A DNA stretch of 64,000 nt from Bacteroidota bacterium (lineage in GTDB: Bacteria; Bacteroidota; Bacteroidia; Chitinophagales; Saprospiraceae): the NCBI GenBank assembly GCA_030147525.1, contig JASBVF010000055.1, positions 180,446 through 244,445 on the forward strand, written 5' to 3'. Each line of letters begins with the position of its first letter. Within the stretch, counting starts at the first letter, position 1. The notes under the pieces were generated by a model that ran no database searches, was not told the origin of the DNA, and worked only from the letters and a program-made list of their open reading frames with translations. Below, one piece after another: positions 53,602 through 62,047 of this stretch. Both the position numbers and the translations under genes were made by a program.

Positions 53602-54552
53602 ATGCCACGTAACATTACACGCCGCCAATGTCTGGAAGTACTCGGTAAAGCGGGTGCTGTGCTGCCGCTGATGGGCGCTGTGCCTTTTTATGAAAAAATG
53701 GAAACTGCCAGCCGCCGGGACATCCACATTTTCTCCAAACACCTCCAATGGCTGGGTTATGAGGAAATGGCCAAAACCGCCGCCAACATTGGCTTCGATG
53801 GTGTGGACTTGACCGTCCGCCCGAAAGGTCACGTACTCCCTGAAAATGTGGAAACTGACCTGCCGAAAGCAGTCGAAGCCATCCGGAAAGCTGGACTGAA
53901 AGCCGAACTGATTACAACCTCCATCACCAACGCCAAAGACCCCAGCACCGAAAAGATTTTAAAAACCGCCAGCCGCCTCGGCATCAAAACATACCGCATG
54001 GGCTGGCTCGATTACGAAGCGGGGAAACCCATTCCGGAGCAGTTGGAAGTTTTCAAAAAACAACTCGCTGAGTTAGCTGAAATGAACAAACACTACGGAC
54101 TGCACGGCGCCTACCAAAACCATGCTGGCACCAGCGTCGGCGCTTCTTCCTGGGACACCTGGTACCTCATCAAAGACCTCGACCCCATGTACCTCGGCGC
54201 CCGCTTCGACGTCCGCCATGCGATGGTGGAAGGGATGCATTCATGGGAAACTGCCCTGAAACTGCTGGCCCCGCACATCCGCTCGCTCGACCTGAAGGAT
54301 TTCATCTGGACGCAAAAAGACGGAAAATGGACGGTCGAAAATGTCCCTGTTGGACAGGGTGCCGTGGACTTCAAGCGCTACTTCCATTTGCTTGACGAAC
54401 TGAAAATAAATGCCCCCATCACCCTGCACCTCGAATACCCGCTCGGCGGGGCGAACGACGGGGCGTACGATATCACCGTGCCGCCGGAAGTGGTGACAGG
54501 TGCGATGAAAACGGATTTGACAAGTTTGAAAAAAGTAATGAACGATAAATAA
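53602..54552 (+). CDS. Tat-exported sugar isomerase/epimerase (TIM barrel, AP-endonuclease-2 family)
   Basis: 316 residues. The N-terminus MPRNITRRQCLEVLGKAGAV carries a twin-arginine pair before a hydrophobic stretch, a Tat-type signal. The rest is a xylose-isomerase-like TIM barrel with candidate metal ligands in GAYQNHAG, GARFDVRH, LDLKDF and LHLEYPLGG. Such enzymes isomerise or epimerise sugars or sugar acids. It overlaps nothing but ends three bases before the Nramp-like gene, so the two are translated from one mRNA. Its place in alginate breakdown is unclear. Confidence 0.82.
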   Translation: MPRNITRRQCLEVLGKAGAVLPLMGAVPFYEKMETASRRDIHIFSKHLQWLGYEEMAKTAANIGFDGVDLTVRPKGHVLPENVETDLPKAVEAIRKAGLKAELITTSITNAKDPSTEKILKTASRLGIKTYRMGWLDYEAGKPIPEQLEVFKKQLAELAEMNKHYGLHGAYQNHAGTSVGASSWDTWYLIKDLDPMYLGARFDVRHAMVEGMHSWETALKLLAPHIRSLDLKDFIWTQKDGKWTVENVPVGQGAVDFKRYFHLLDELKINAPITLHLEYPLGGANDGAYDITVPPEVVTGAMKTDLTSLKKVMNDK

Positions 54553-54555
54553 GCA

Positions 54556-55824
54556 ATGCCACAATCCACCTCCATATTCAAAAAAATCCTCGGCTGGCTG
54601 CTGACCATCGGCCCTGGCATCTTCGCCATCGGCTACACCATTGGTACGGGCAGCGTCACCTCGATGGTGGTGGCGGGCAGCACGTATGGGATGCAGTTGC
54701 TGTGGGTGTTGTTCCTGAGTTGCCTGTTTTCGTGGGTGCTCATGGAGGCGTATGGTCGCTACACCATCGTCACCGGCGAGACTGCGCTGTATGGTTTTCG
54801 CAAGTATTTGAAATTCGGCAACCTCATCGCCATCGCCATCATCGTTGGCGTGTCGTTCGGACAGTTGAACTCGCTCATCGGCATCCTTGGCATCAGTGCC
54901 AACGCTATTTTTGAAACGCTGTCGCTGTTCGTCCCGGCGCTGAAGGGCATGGAATATCAGACAGTGCTGGTCATTGCACTGCTCATCATTGGCATCATGT
55001 ATTCGTTGTTGCTGGTGGGTAAATATTCCTTTTTTGAAAAAATACTGCTGATTTTCGTCACGCTGATGGGGCTGTCGTTTTTGTTGTCGCTGTTCGTTGT
55101 TTTCCCCGACCCAAAAGAAATTGCTGCCGGTTTTCTGCCCTCCATCCCGCAGGTGGAAGGCGGCAAAATGATGGTCGCTGCCTTCGTCGGAACTACCATG
55201 GCAGCAGCGACTTTCCTCTCCCGCCCGCTTTTCATTTTTGGAAAAGGCTGGACCATCGCCAACCTCAAAGACCAGCGAAAAGATGCTCTCTCGGCGGCGC
55301 TGCTCATATTTTTCATCAGCGGCTCCATCATGGCCGTGGCGGCAGGTGCGCTGTTTCATCAGGGACAACCCATCACACGGGTGCTGGACATGGTTTCTAC
55401 GCTGGAGCCGATAGCCGGAAAGTTTGCCATTGCCGTTTTCTTTTTGGGAACGCTGAGCGCCGGGCTGTCTTCCATCTTCCCGATTTTGATGATTACGCCG
55501 CTGCTCATCGCCGATTATCAGGCGGGGAAACTGGACACTGACTCCAAACAATTCAAAATACTGGCAGCCATCGCCTGCGTCATCGGTTTGACCGTACCGG
55601 TGTTTGGCGTAAACCCGATTCAGATGCAGATTCTGTCGCAGGTTTTCAACGTGTTCGTGCTGCCGCTGGTCATCCTCGGCATCATCATTTTGACCAACAA
55701 TAAAAAAATAATGGGCGAGCATCGGGCGGGCCTGCTGCTTAACACAGGCATGGGGCTGGCGATGGTTTTTGCCTGTGTCATATCCTATAATGGCGTAGTC
55801 GCAATTATTGAAAAAATGAATTGA
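54556..55824 (+). CDS. Nramp-fold transporter lacking the canonical metal-binding motifs
   Basis: 422 residues, about eleven membrane spans. The N-terminal GPGIFAIGYTIGTGSVTSMV (19-38) aligns with TM1 of Nramp proteins, but the metal-binding DPGN is replaced by IGTG (29-32). In TM6 the expected MPH is replaced by MAA (GTTMAAATF, 212-220). General Nramp features, such as GSTYGMQLLWVL (41-52), are kept. The family usually moves Mn2+ or Fe2+ with protons. Without D, N, M and H ligands a different substrate is likely. It lies in the alginate operon between an isomerase and a PL7 lyase. Confidence 0.8.
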   Translation: MPQSTSIFKKILGWLLTIGPGIFAIGYTIGTGSVTSMVVAGSTYGMQLLWVLFLSCLFSWVLMEAYGRYTIVTGETALYGFRKYLKFGNLIAIAIIVGVSFGQLNSLIGILGISANAIFETLSLFVPALKGMEYQTVLVIALLIIGIMYSLLLVGKYSFFEKILLIFVTLMGLSFLLSLFVVFPDPKEIAAGFLPSIPQVEGGKMMVAAFVGTTMAAATFLSRPLFIFGKGWTIANLKDQRKDALSAALLIFFISGSIMAVAAGALFHQGQPITRVLDMVSTLEPIAGKFAIAVFFLGTLSAGLSSIFPILMITPLLIADYQAGKLDTDSKQFKILAAIACVIGLTVPVFGVNPIQMQILSQVFNVFVLPLVILGIIILTNNKKIMGEHRAGLLLNTGMGLAMVFACVISYNGVVAIIEKMN

Positions 55825-55826
55825 AA

Positions 55827-57845
55827 ATGAAAAAGACAAATAGCATAGTGTTCTTAATCCTTGGTATTTTTTTAGTACTAAATGGCTGTTCCAATACGGC
55901 CAAAGTGAATGACAATTCAACCGTTTACCCAAGTGATGTCATTCCATTCTTCAATGATTTTAAATTGATTTTGGGAGACGGTTCAAATGCCGGCCATCCG
56001 ATTGATTTTGAAAATAAAGACTTCTTTTATACGGCGAGCGAGGGCGAAACAAACTGGGTAGTTTACAAAACCCCGAATGCAGGGAATACGCACGGAACGT
56101 CAAATAATACCAGAACCGAATTGGCGCAAGTGAAAAAATGGTCTGCCATGTCGGAGGCCAAAATGACCGGGACGTGCAAAGTCATGAATGTTTCGACGAC
56201 GGGCGATGCACGGGTAGCTGCCTCCTATTCCGTGGTCATTGGCCAGATTCACAGTGCTGATGGGCATGAGAACGAGCCGTTTAAATTGTTTTACAAAAAA
56301 TTCCCCGGCCACAAAAAAGGCTCTGTTTTTTGGAACTATGAAATCAATACGGCAGGTGAGGACAATTCGGGCAGGTGGGATTTTTCCTATCCGGTTTGGG
56401 GCTATGATATGTCTGTGGTTGGAACAGGTCCGACTGATTTCCCGGCGGAACCGGAGGACGGGATTGAATTGGGCGAAGAATTGACTTATGAAGTCGTGGT
56501 AAAAGATGGCATGATGAGTTTAAAATTCTCAAGCGAGGGGCATGAAACCATAACCTTCACAAAGAACCTGATACAGTCCGAATACACCACAAAAGCGGAT
56601 ATACCGAAGCAAACGCAAAACTTGTTTGTACCAGTTGGCCAGGACGGTGTGGAGCGGGAAAATGCTTACGCTGACGAGGGGCTGTTTTTTAAACAAGGCT
56701 GTTACAACCAGACGAATGGAAAAGACCCTGTGATAAATAAAGTCTGGTGTGCAGGTGCGGAAACACACGGCGGCGATATTCAAAAGCAATATGAAACCGG
56801 TAACTACGCCGAAGTTTGGTTTAAAGAAGCCAGCGTTGAAATCCCTGATGATGCCATTTCCAATGACGGCTATTTTGCAGCCAATGATGGCTTGAGCAAG
56901 AAAACTGTTTACCCGCACGAGGTTATCCCTTTCATGGATAAATTCAAAATTATGCTGGGGGATGGAACACGTTTGGACGACATCACAGCATTTGAACACA
57001 AAGATTTTTTCTACACCGTCATTGACGGCACGATGCGCTGGGTGGTTTATAAAACGCCAAATTCAGGCGTCACTTCCAAAAACTCCAGCAACACAAGGAC
57101 AGAGCTGCATGAAAAAAGGGAATGGACACCCGAGCAAGGCGGTAAACTGACCGGTACCTGTAAAGTCATGCATGTTTCAACTTCCGGCGATGCAAGGGTG
57201 GCGGCTTCCTATTCGGTGGTCATTGGGCAAATCCATAGCGGCGACGGACATGAAAATGAACCTTGCAAAATCTTCTACAAAAAATTCCCCGGCCACAAAA
57301 AAGGCTCTGTTTTTTGGAACTATGAAATCAACACCGCAGGTGACGACAATGCTGGACGCTGGGATTTTTCAACGCCTGTCTGGGGCTACGATATGTCTGT
57401 GGTAGGTTCAAGCCCGACGAATTTTCCGAAAGAACCTGAGGACGGCATTGAGTTAGGCGAGGAGTTTAGTTATGAAATCAACGTGCATAAAGGAATTATG
57501 TACCTCACCTTTAAGAGCGAAGGTCACGAAACCAAAACCTTTACCAAAAACCTGATACAATCCGAATACACGACCAAAGCTGATATTCCTCAGCAAACCC
57601 AAAAAATGTTTGTCCCAATCGGCCAGGATGGTGTGGAGCGCAAAAATGCCTATGCCGGAGAGCTGAATTATTTCAAACAAGGCGCTTATAATCAAACGAA
57701 TGGAAAAGACCCCAAAACAAATATGGTTTGGGCTACAGGTGCAGAAATATACGGTGGTGATATTGCCAAACAATACGCCAACGGAAGCTATGCGGAAGTA
57801 TGGTTTAAAGAGGCGACGGTTGGAGCAGGGGAAGCACCGAAATAA
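55827..57845 (+). CDS. Lipoprotein with two tandem PL7 alginate lyase domains
   Basis: 672 residues from ATG 55827. Signal with lipobox LNGC (C21). Two catalytic modules of 328 residues follow each other (about 30-355 and 358-672). Module 1 has RTEL at 96-99, QIH at 140-142 and FFKQGCYNQTNG. Module 2 has RTEL at 424-427, QIH at 468-470 and YFKQGAYNQTNG. Both therefore retain the PL7 active-site pattern. A 56-base stretch is identical in the two modules (56292-56347 and 57276-57331) although their surroundings differ, suggesting recent gene conversion. Acts on alginate at the envelope. Confidence 0.88.
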   Translation: MKKTNSIVFLILGIFLVLNGCSNTAKVNDNSTVYPSDVIPFFNDFKLILGDGSNAGHPIDFENKDFFYTASEGETNWVVYKTPNAGNTHGTSNNTRTELAQVKKWSAMSEAKMTGTCKVMNVSTTGDARVAASYSVVIGQIHSADGHENEPFKLFYKKFPGHKKGSVFWNYEINTAGEDNSGRWDFSYPVWGYDMSVVGTGPTDFPAEPEDGIELGEELTYEVVVKDGMMSLKFSSEGHETITFTKNLIQSEYTTKADIPKQTQNLFVPVGQDGVERENAYADEGLFFKQGCYNQTNGKDPVINKVWCAGAETHGGDIQKQYETGNYAEVWFKEASVEIPDDAISNDGYFAANDGLSKKTVYPHEVIPFMDKFKIMLGDGTRLDDITAFEHKDFFYTVIDGTMRWVVYKTPNSGVTSKNSSNTRTELHEKREWTPEQGGKLTGTCKVMHVSTSGDARVAASYSVVIGQIHSGDGHENEPCKIFYKKFPGHKKGSVFWNYEINTAGDDNAGRWDFSTPVWGYDMSVVGSSPTNFPKEPEDGIELGEEFSYEINVHKGIMYLTFKSEGHETKTFTKNLIQSEYTTKADIPQQTQKMFVPIGQDGVERKNAYAGELNYFKQGAYNQTNGKDPKTNMVWATGAEIYGGDIAKQYANGSYAEVWFKEATVGAGEAPK

Positions 57846-57869
57846 TTGAAAATTAAAAATTAAAAAGAC

Positions 57870-58217
57870 ATGAGTACAATCAAACCAAGCAAAGAATTCT
57901 TCTTCGACGCAGAAGAAAAATGGGAACAGGTGGACCCTAAAATCCTGCGTCAAATCCACGGCATGGACGACAAAATCATGCTCGTGAAAGCCAAATTCGA
58001 AGTGGGCGGCGTGGGGCAACTCCACCAGCACTACCACTCGCAGGTGACCTACGTTGCCAGTGGCGAATTTGAAATGACCATCGGCGACCAGGTCAAAACC
58101 ATCAAAGCCGGTGATTCTTACTACATCCCTCCGCATGTCATGCACGGCTGTGTGTGCAAAGAAGCGGGGGTGCTGATTGACGTGTTCAGCCCGTACCGGG
58201 AGGATTTTTTAGAATGA
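57870..58217 (+). CDS. kdgF: KdgF-type cupin, linearises unsaturated uronates
   Basis: 115 residues, one cupin domain. Metal ligands are in QLHQHYHSQVTYV (about 51-63) and PPHVMHG (about 90-96), and the C-terminal FSPYREDFL is characteristic of KdgF. The enzyme converts the 4,5-unsaturated uronate released by alginate or pectate lyases to the linear keto form, DEH. It is in the cytoplasm (no signal peptide) and sits just downstream of the double lyase and upstream of the uronate carrier. Confidence 0.9.
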   Translation: MSTIKPSKEFFFDAEEKWEQVDPKILRQIHGMDDKIMLVKAKFEVGGVGQLHQHYHSQVTYVASGEFEMTIGDQVKTIKAGDSYYIPPHVMHGCVCKEAGVLIDVFSPYREDFLE

Positions 58218-58255
58218 CTGAGCCTTTCGGCCATATTCAATCATTCAGTCATTCT
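58211..58255. repeat. Intergenic word-built inverted repeat, element 9
   Basis: AGAATGACTGA (58211-58221) pairs perfectly with TCAGTCATTCT (58245-58255). The left arm covers the kdgF stop codon (58215-58217). The right side runs on as a series of the word ATTCAATC to 58269. Confidence 0.78.
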
Positions 58256-58275
58256 ATCATTCAATCATTGTTAAC

Positions 58276-59577
58276 ATGAAACTCAAAGGATTACGATGGT
58301 GGGTCATCGGATTAATCGCCCTTGCGACCATCATCAACTACATAGACAGGCAGTCGCTGGGAGTGCTCTGGCCGGAAATCGCAGCCGACCTCTACCCGGA
58401 CGAAACGGATGACGGACGCAAGGAAATTTATGCGCTCATCTCGGTCGTTTTCGTGTTTTCTTACGCTGCCGGACAGGCTATTTTCGGGAAAATATTCGAC
58501 TGGGTAGGCACCCGTATCGGCTTCGCTTTGTCCATCGGGGTTTGGTCCATTGCCACCGCACTTCATTCTGTGGCGAGAGGGGTGCTGAGCTTCAGTATTT
58601 TCCGTTCCATTTTGGGTATTGCAGAGGCCGGAAACTGGCCGGGGGCAGCCAAAGGAAACGCTGAGTGGTTCCCCATCAAAGAAAGGGCTTTCGCTCAGGG
58701 GCTTTTCAATTCCGGTGCTGCCATCGGAGGCATCGTCTCCATCCCCATGATTGCATTTTTGACCATTTATTTCAGTTGGAAAGTCATCTTCATCCTCGTC
58801 GGTCTGACGGGTTTGCTCTGGCTCATCCCGTGGATGATTTTGGTGAAATCCCCGCCCAAAACTCACCCGTGGCTGACGGAGGAAGAACGGAAGTACATCC
58901 TGACCGGTCAGCAAACACAAGAGGTGGACAAAGACGGCAACCGGGAGGATGAATACAACCCGCCGACAGGCGAAATGCTATCCCGCAAACAAAGTTGGGG
59001 CGTCATTTTAGCTTCGGCGGCGATTGACCCGATTTGGTGGCTGTTCGTCATCTGGATTCCAATTTATCTGCATGAAGTCTATGGAATGGATGTAAAAACC
59101 ATCGGCATCTACGGCTGGGTGCCTTATGTCGGGGCCATGTTCGGAGCCTGGTTTGGAGGATTGCTTGCGCAAAATCGCATCAAGGCAGGCTGGAGCGTGG
59201 ACAGAACCCGCAAGCTGGTCATCACCCTTGGCGGCGTCATCATGTTGCCCACCTTGCTGGCCATGTCCAACCCCGGCGGCCCGGTCACTACCGTGCTTTT
59301 GATGGCGGTCATACTGTTCGGTTTTCAAACGGCCATCGGGAACGTCCAGACTTTACCCAGTGATTTTTTTGGTAAAAAAACGGTCGGCACCTTGTCAGGT
59401 TTTGCCGGTATGGGCGCCAAGCTGACCGCGGCGGGATTGACCTATCTCATTCCCTGGCTGACAACCGGGGGCAATTACACGCCAGCCTTTGTCATCGGCG
59501 CCGCACTGGCCCTGATTGCCATGGCGAGCGTCTGGATTTTGTGCCCGAAAATAGAGCCGTTGAAACCGGTTAAATAA
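58276..59577 (+). CDS. MFS transporter, anion:cation symporter type, hexuronate-like (ExuT)
   Basis: 433 residues, twelve membrane spans. NYIDRQSLGVLWPEIAADL after TM1 and the GNWPGAAKGNAEWFPIKERAFAQGLFNSGAAIGG stretch (about 117-150) are typical of the ACS family that includes ExuT, GarP and GudP. Given its position between kdgF and the SDR genes, its probable cargo is the uronate monomer or oligomer from alginate, moved across the inner membrane with a cation. Confidence 0.88.
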   Translation: MKLKGLRWWVIGLIALATIINYIDRQSLGVLWPEIAADLYPDETDDGRKEIYALISVVFVFSYAAGQAIFGKIFDWVGTRIGFALSIGVWSIATALHSVARGVLSFSIFRSILGIAEAGNWPGAAKGNAEWFPIKERAFAQGLFNSGAAIGGIVSIPMIAFLTIYFSWKVIFILVGLTGLLWLIPWMILVKSPPKTHPWLTEEERKYILTGQQTQEVDKDGNREDEYNPPTGEMLSRKQSWGVILASAAIDPIWWLFVIWIPIYLHEVYGMDVKTIGIYGWVPYVGAMFGAWFGGLLAQNRIKAGWSVDRTRKLVITLGGVIMLPTLLAMSNPGGPVTTVLLMAVILFGFQTAIGNVQTLPSDFFGKKTVGTLSGFAGMGAKLTAAGLTYLIPWLTTGGNYTPAFVIGAALALIAMASVWILCPKIEPLKPVK

Positions 59578-59604
59578 ACTCAAAGGCAACAAGCATTGTG
59601 CAGA

Positions 59605-59650
59605 TTGCTATTGGCTATTAGCTGTTAGCCAAAGGCCAAAGGCAAACAGC
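59605..59650. repeat. Intergenic word-built repeat, element 10 (weak)
   Basis: GCTGTT (59621-59626) and AACAGC (59645-59650) flank repeated words AAAGGCC/AAAGGCA, with GGCTA (59613-59617) and TAGCC (59626-59630) pairing inside. The structure is less regular than elements 1-9. Confidence 0.5.
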
Positions 59651-59696
59651 ATTTATCAGTAACAATCCTATTCTAAACGATAAAAAAACTAAAAAA

Positions 59697-60455
59697 ATGA
59701 GTGTAAAAAAAGTAGCAATTATAACAGGCGCCACCGGCGGTATTGGCTTTGCGGTAGCAAAAAGATTAGGTGAAGACGGATATACCGTGATATTGAACGG
59801 TATTGAAGATAAAGCAGGCGCTGAAAGAGTGAAAGAACTCAAGGCGGAAGGTATTGATGCCGAATATTATGGATTCGATGTTACCAATGAAGAGGCCGTA
59901 ACGGAGAACATCACCAAAATCGGTGAAAAATATGGGAAAATTGATGTGCTGGTAAATAATGCAGGTGGCCTTGGCGGCAGGTCACGGTTTGAAGATATGA
60001 CCACCGAATTTTACCGGTTTGTCATGGCACTGAACCTCGATTCTGTGTTTTTCGCTTCCAGAGCGGCCATTCCTTTCCTCAAAAAAGGAGATAATCCTAC
60101 CATCATTAACTATACATCTAATGCTGCCTGGAACGCAGGCGGGCCGGGCGCCGGAATTTATGGAACATCCAAAGCCGGGGTTCATACCATCACCAGGGCA
60201 TTGGCCAAAGATTTAGCGGAATATGGCATTCGGGTAAATGCCGTATCGCCCGGCACGATTGATACGCCATTTCATCAGCAAATCAAGTCAACCAAGCCTG
60301 AAGTTTTCGCTTCATGGGCCAATAATATCATGCTCGGAAGACTGGGTCAACCCGAAGATGTTGCCGGTGTCGTCGCTTTCCTGGCCAGCCATGATGCCGC
60401 ATTCCTGACGGCAGAAACCATTCAGGTGGGCGGTGGACAGGCGTTGGGAATCTAA
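59697..60455 (+). CDS. SDR-family oxidoreductase, putative sugar-acid reductase 1
   Basis: 252 residues. NAD(P)-binding TGATGGIG (about 10-17), VNNAGG in strand 4, catalytic S in YTSNAAWN and YxxxK in IYGTSKAG. In alginate pathways an SDR enzyme reduces DEH to 2-keto-3-deoxygluconate, and this gene or the next one could fill that role. Cofactor preference cannot be fixed by eye. Confidence 0.9.
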   Translation: MSVKKVAIITGATGGIGFAVAKRLGEDGYTVILNGIEDKAGAERVKELKAEGIDAEYYGFDVTNEEAVTENITKIGEKYGKIDVLVNNAGGLGGRSRFEDMTTEFYRFVMALNLDSVFFASRAAIPFLKKGDNPTIINYTSNAAWNAGGPGAGIYGTSKAGVHTITRALAKDLAEYGIRVNAVSPGTIDTPFHQQIKSTKPEVFASWANNIMLGRLGQPEDVAGVVAFLASHDAAFLTAETIQVGGGQALGI

Positions 60456-60479
60456 ATTTTTAAACCAAAAAAAAGTGCA

Positions 60480-61235
60480 ATGAATAAATTCAAAGGAAAA
60501 GTCGCAGTAGTCACCGGAGGAGGAAGAGATATCGGCAGGGCAATCTCTGTTGCGCTGGCAAAAGAAGGAGCGAAGGTCGTTGTGAATTATTACAATTCTG
60601 AGGCCGACGCACAGGCAACGGTGGATGAAATAAAATCATCCGGCGGCGAAGCTATTGCGATCAAAGCTGACGTATCCAAATTAGCTGATATCCAAAATTT
60701 AAAGGCAAAAACAGTAGAAGCTTTCGGTGACAAGGTTCATATTCTGGTCAATAACGCAGGCGGCCTTTTTGCCCGCAAAACATTGCCGGAATTCGACGAG
60801 GCTTTTTACGACCTGGTCATGAATGTCAATTTCAAATCCACTGTTTTCGTATCGCAGGCGTTTGAGCCATTGATGGGCAAAGGCGCCTCCATCATCAACA
60901 TTTCTTCACAGGCCGCAAGGGACGGCGGCGGTGGCGGGTCCTCCCTGTACGCTTCTTCCAAAGGGGCTGCTACCACCTTCACCAGGGCGATGTCAAAAGA
61001 GCTTGGCCCGAAAGGGATTCGGGTAAATGCGGTTTGTCCGGGTCTGATTGGGACCAAATTCCACGATGATTTCACAAAAGATGAAATCAGGGAAAAAGTA
61101 GCCGCCAGTACACCGCTGAGAAGGGAAGGCCGGGCTGACGAGGTCGCAGACTTGGTGGTTTACCTGGCTTCTGACAGCAGCTCGTTTGTGACGGGGGCTA
61201 ATTTCGACATCAACGGCGGATTGGCATTTTCGTAA
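60480..61235 (+). CDS. SDR-family oxidoreductase, putative DEH reductase 2
   Basis: 251 residues. TGGGRDIG (about 12-19), VNNAGG, catalytic S in NISSQAARDGG and YxxxK in LYASSKGA; classical short-chain dehydrogenase. It is a distant paralogue of the preceding SDR gene and lies 24 bases after it. One of the two is likely the DEH reductase (DehR-like) of alginate breakdown; the second might act on a related sugar acid such as the opposite epimer. Confidence 0.9.
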   Translation: MNKFKGKVAVVTGGGRDIGRAISVALAKEGAKVVVNYYNSEADAQATVDEIKSSGGEAIAIKADVSKLADIQNLKAKTVEAFGDKVHILVNNAGGLFARKTLPEFDEAFYDLVMNVNFKSTVFVSQAFEPLMGKGASIINISSQAARDGGGGGSSLYASSKGAATTFTRAMSKELGPKGIRVNAVCPGLIGTKFHDDFTKDEIREKVAASTPLRREGRADEVADLVVYLASDSSSFVTGANFDINGGLAFS

Positions 61236-61258
61236 AACAATTAAATCAATTCCAATCA

Positions 61259-61969
61259 ATGGAAGCCTCCACTCGTGATAAACTACGCACCGTCAGCACC
61301 GCTACGTTGGCTACCGCTTTGTTCAAATTGGGTTTAAAAAACCAATTCATCCAGGGCGTCAAACCATTGGCGAAAGGGAAGCCCACGATGGTCGGGGAGG
61401 CCTTTACCCTGCGGTACATTCCGGCAAGGGAAGACCTCAACCCCATCACCGTTTTTCAAAATCCGGAACACCCGCAGCGGGTGGCGGTGGAGACCTGCCC
61501 GGCAGGCGCCGTTTTGGTCATCGACAGCCGGAAAGACAGCAGGGCGGCTTCCGCAGGTTCCATTCTGGCGTCCCGCCTGATGGTACGGGGTGCGGCCGGC
61601 ATCGTCACCGACGGCGGTTTCAGGGATTCCGCTGAAATTGCTAAGCTGGACATGCCTGCTTATCACCACACGCCTTCCGCCCCCACCAATCTGACCCTGC
61701 ATCAGGCCATCGACATCAATGTGCCCATCGGTTGCGGCGACGTGGCGGTTTTTCCCGGCGATGTAATCGTTGGCGACGATGACGGGGTGATGGTGATACC
61801 GGCACATTTGGCTGACCAAATAGCGGATGAGGCGGTAAAAATGACGGTGTACGAAGACTTTGTAACTGAACGAGTTTTGGCAGGAGAGGCTATCATCGGA
61901 CTGTATCCGCTCACCTCAGAAAAGCATAAAAAGGACTTTGAAGAATGGAAAAAAGTTGAGAAGGGTTGA
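61259..61969 (+). CDS. RraA-like family protein, putative aldolase or decarboxylase
   Basis: 236 residues. The RraA fold signature is DSRAASAGSILASRLMVRGAAG, TDGGFRDSAE and GCGDVAVFPGDVIVGDDDGVMVIP, with the conserved R/D pair in GGFRD. Members are RNase E regulators, 4-hydroxy-4-methyl-2-oxoglutarate aldolases or oxaloacetate decarboxylases. Genomic position points to a keto-acid activity in uronate metabolism, not RNase control, but that is inference. The stop codon lies inside a perfect 29-base inverted repeat. Confidence 0.8.
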   Translation: MEASTRDKLRTVSTATLATALFKLGLKNQFIQGVKPLAKGKPTMVGEAFTLRYIPAREDLNPITVFQNPEHPQRVAVETCPAGAVLVIDSRKDSRAASAGSILASRLMVRGAAGIVTDGGFRDSAEIAKLDMPAYHHTPSAPTNLTLHQAIDINVPIGCGDVAVFPGDVIVGDDDGVMVIPAHLADQIADEAVKMTVYEDFVTERVLAGEAIIGLYPLTSEKHKKDFEEWKKVEKG

Positions 61970-62029
61970 TGAAGGTTGAGATGGTTGAAGAAAGCCTGCG
62001 CATCTCAACCTTCATCAACCCTTCTCAAC
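61955..62029. repeat. Perfect 29-base inverted repeat, element 11
   Basis: The arm 61955-61983 is the exact complement of 62001-62029, with a 17-base loop. The arm is built of three variants of the word AGGTTGAT/GAGAAGG. It overlaps the last five codons of the RraA-like gene and ends 18 bases before kdgK. The longest perfect arm of the series. Confidence 0.9.
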
Positions 62030-62047
62030 CAACAAAAAAAAACAACA

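Noticed and set aside
54241..55932. 563-codon open frame on the minus strand opposite the isomerase and Nramp-like genes
   Set aside because: Its product is rich in His, Arg and Gln without any domain, which is typical of the antisense of GC-biased coding DNA. The plus-strand genes have clear families.
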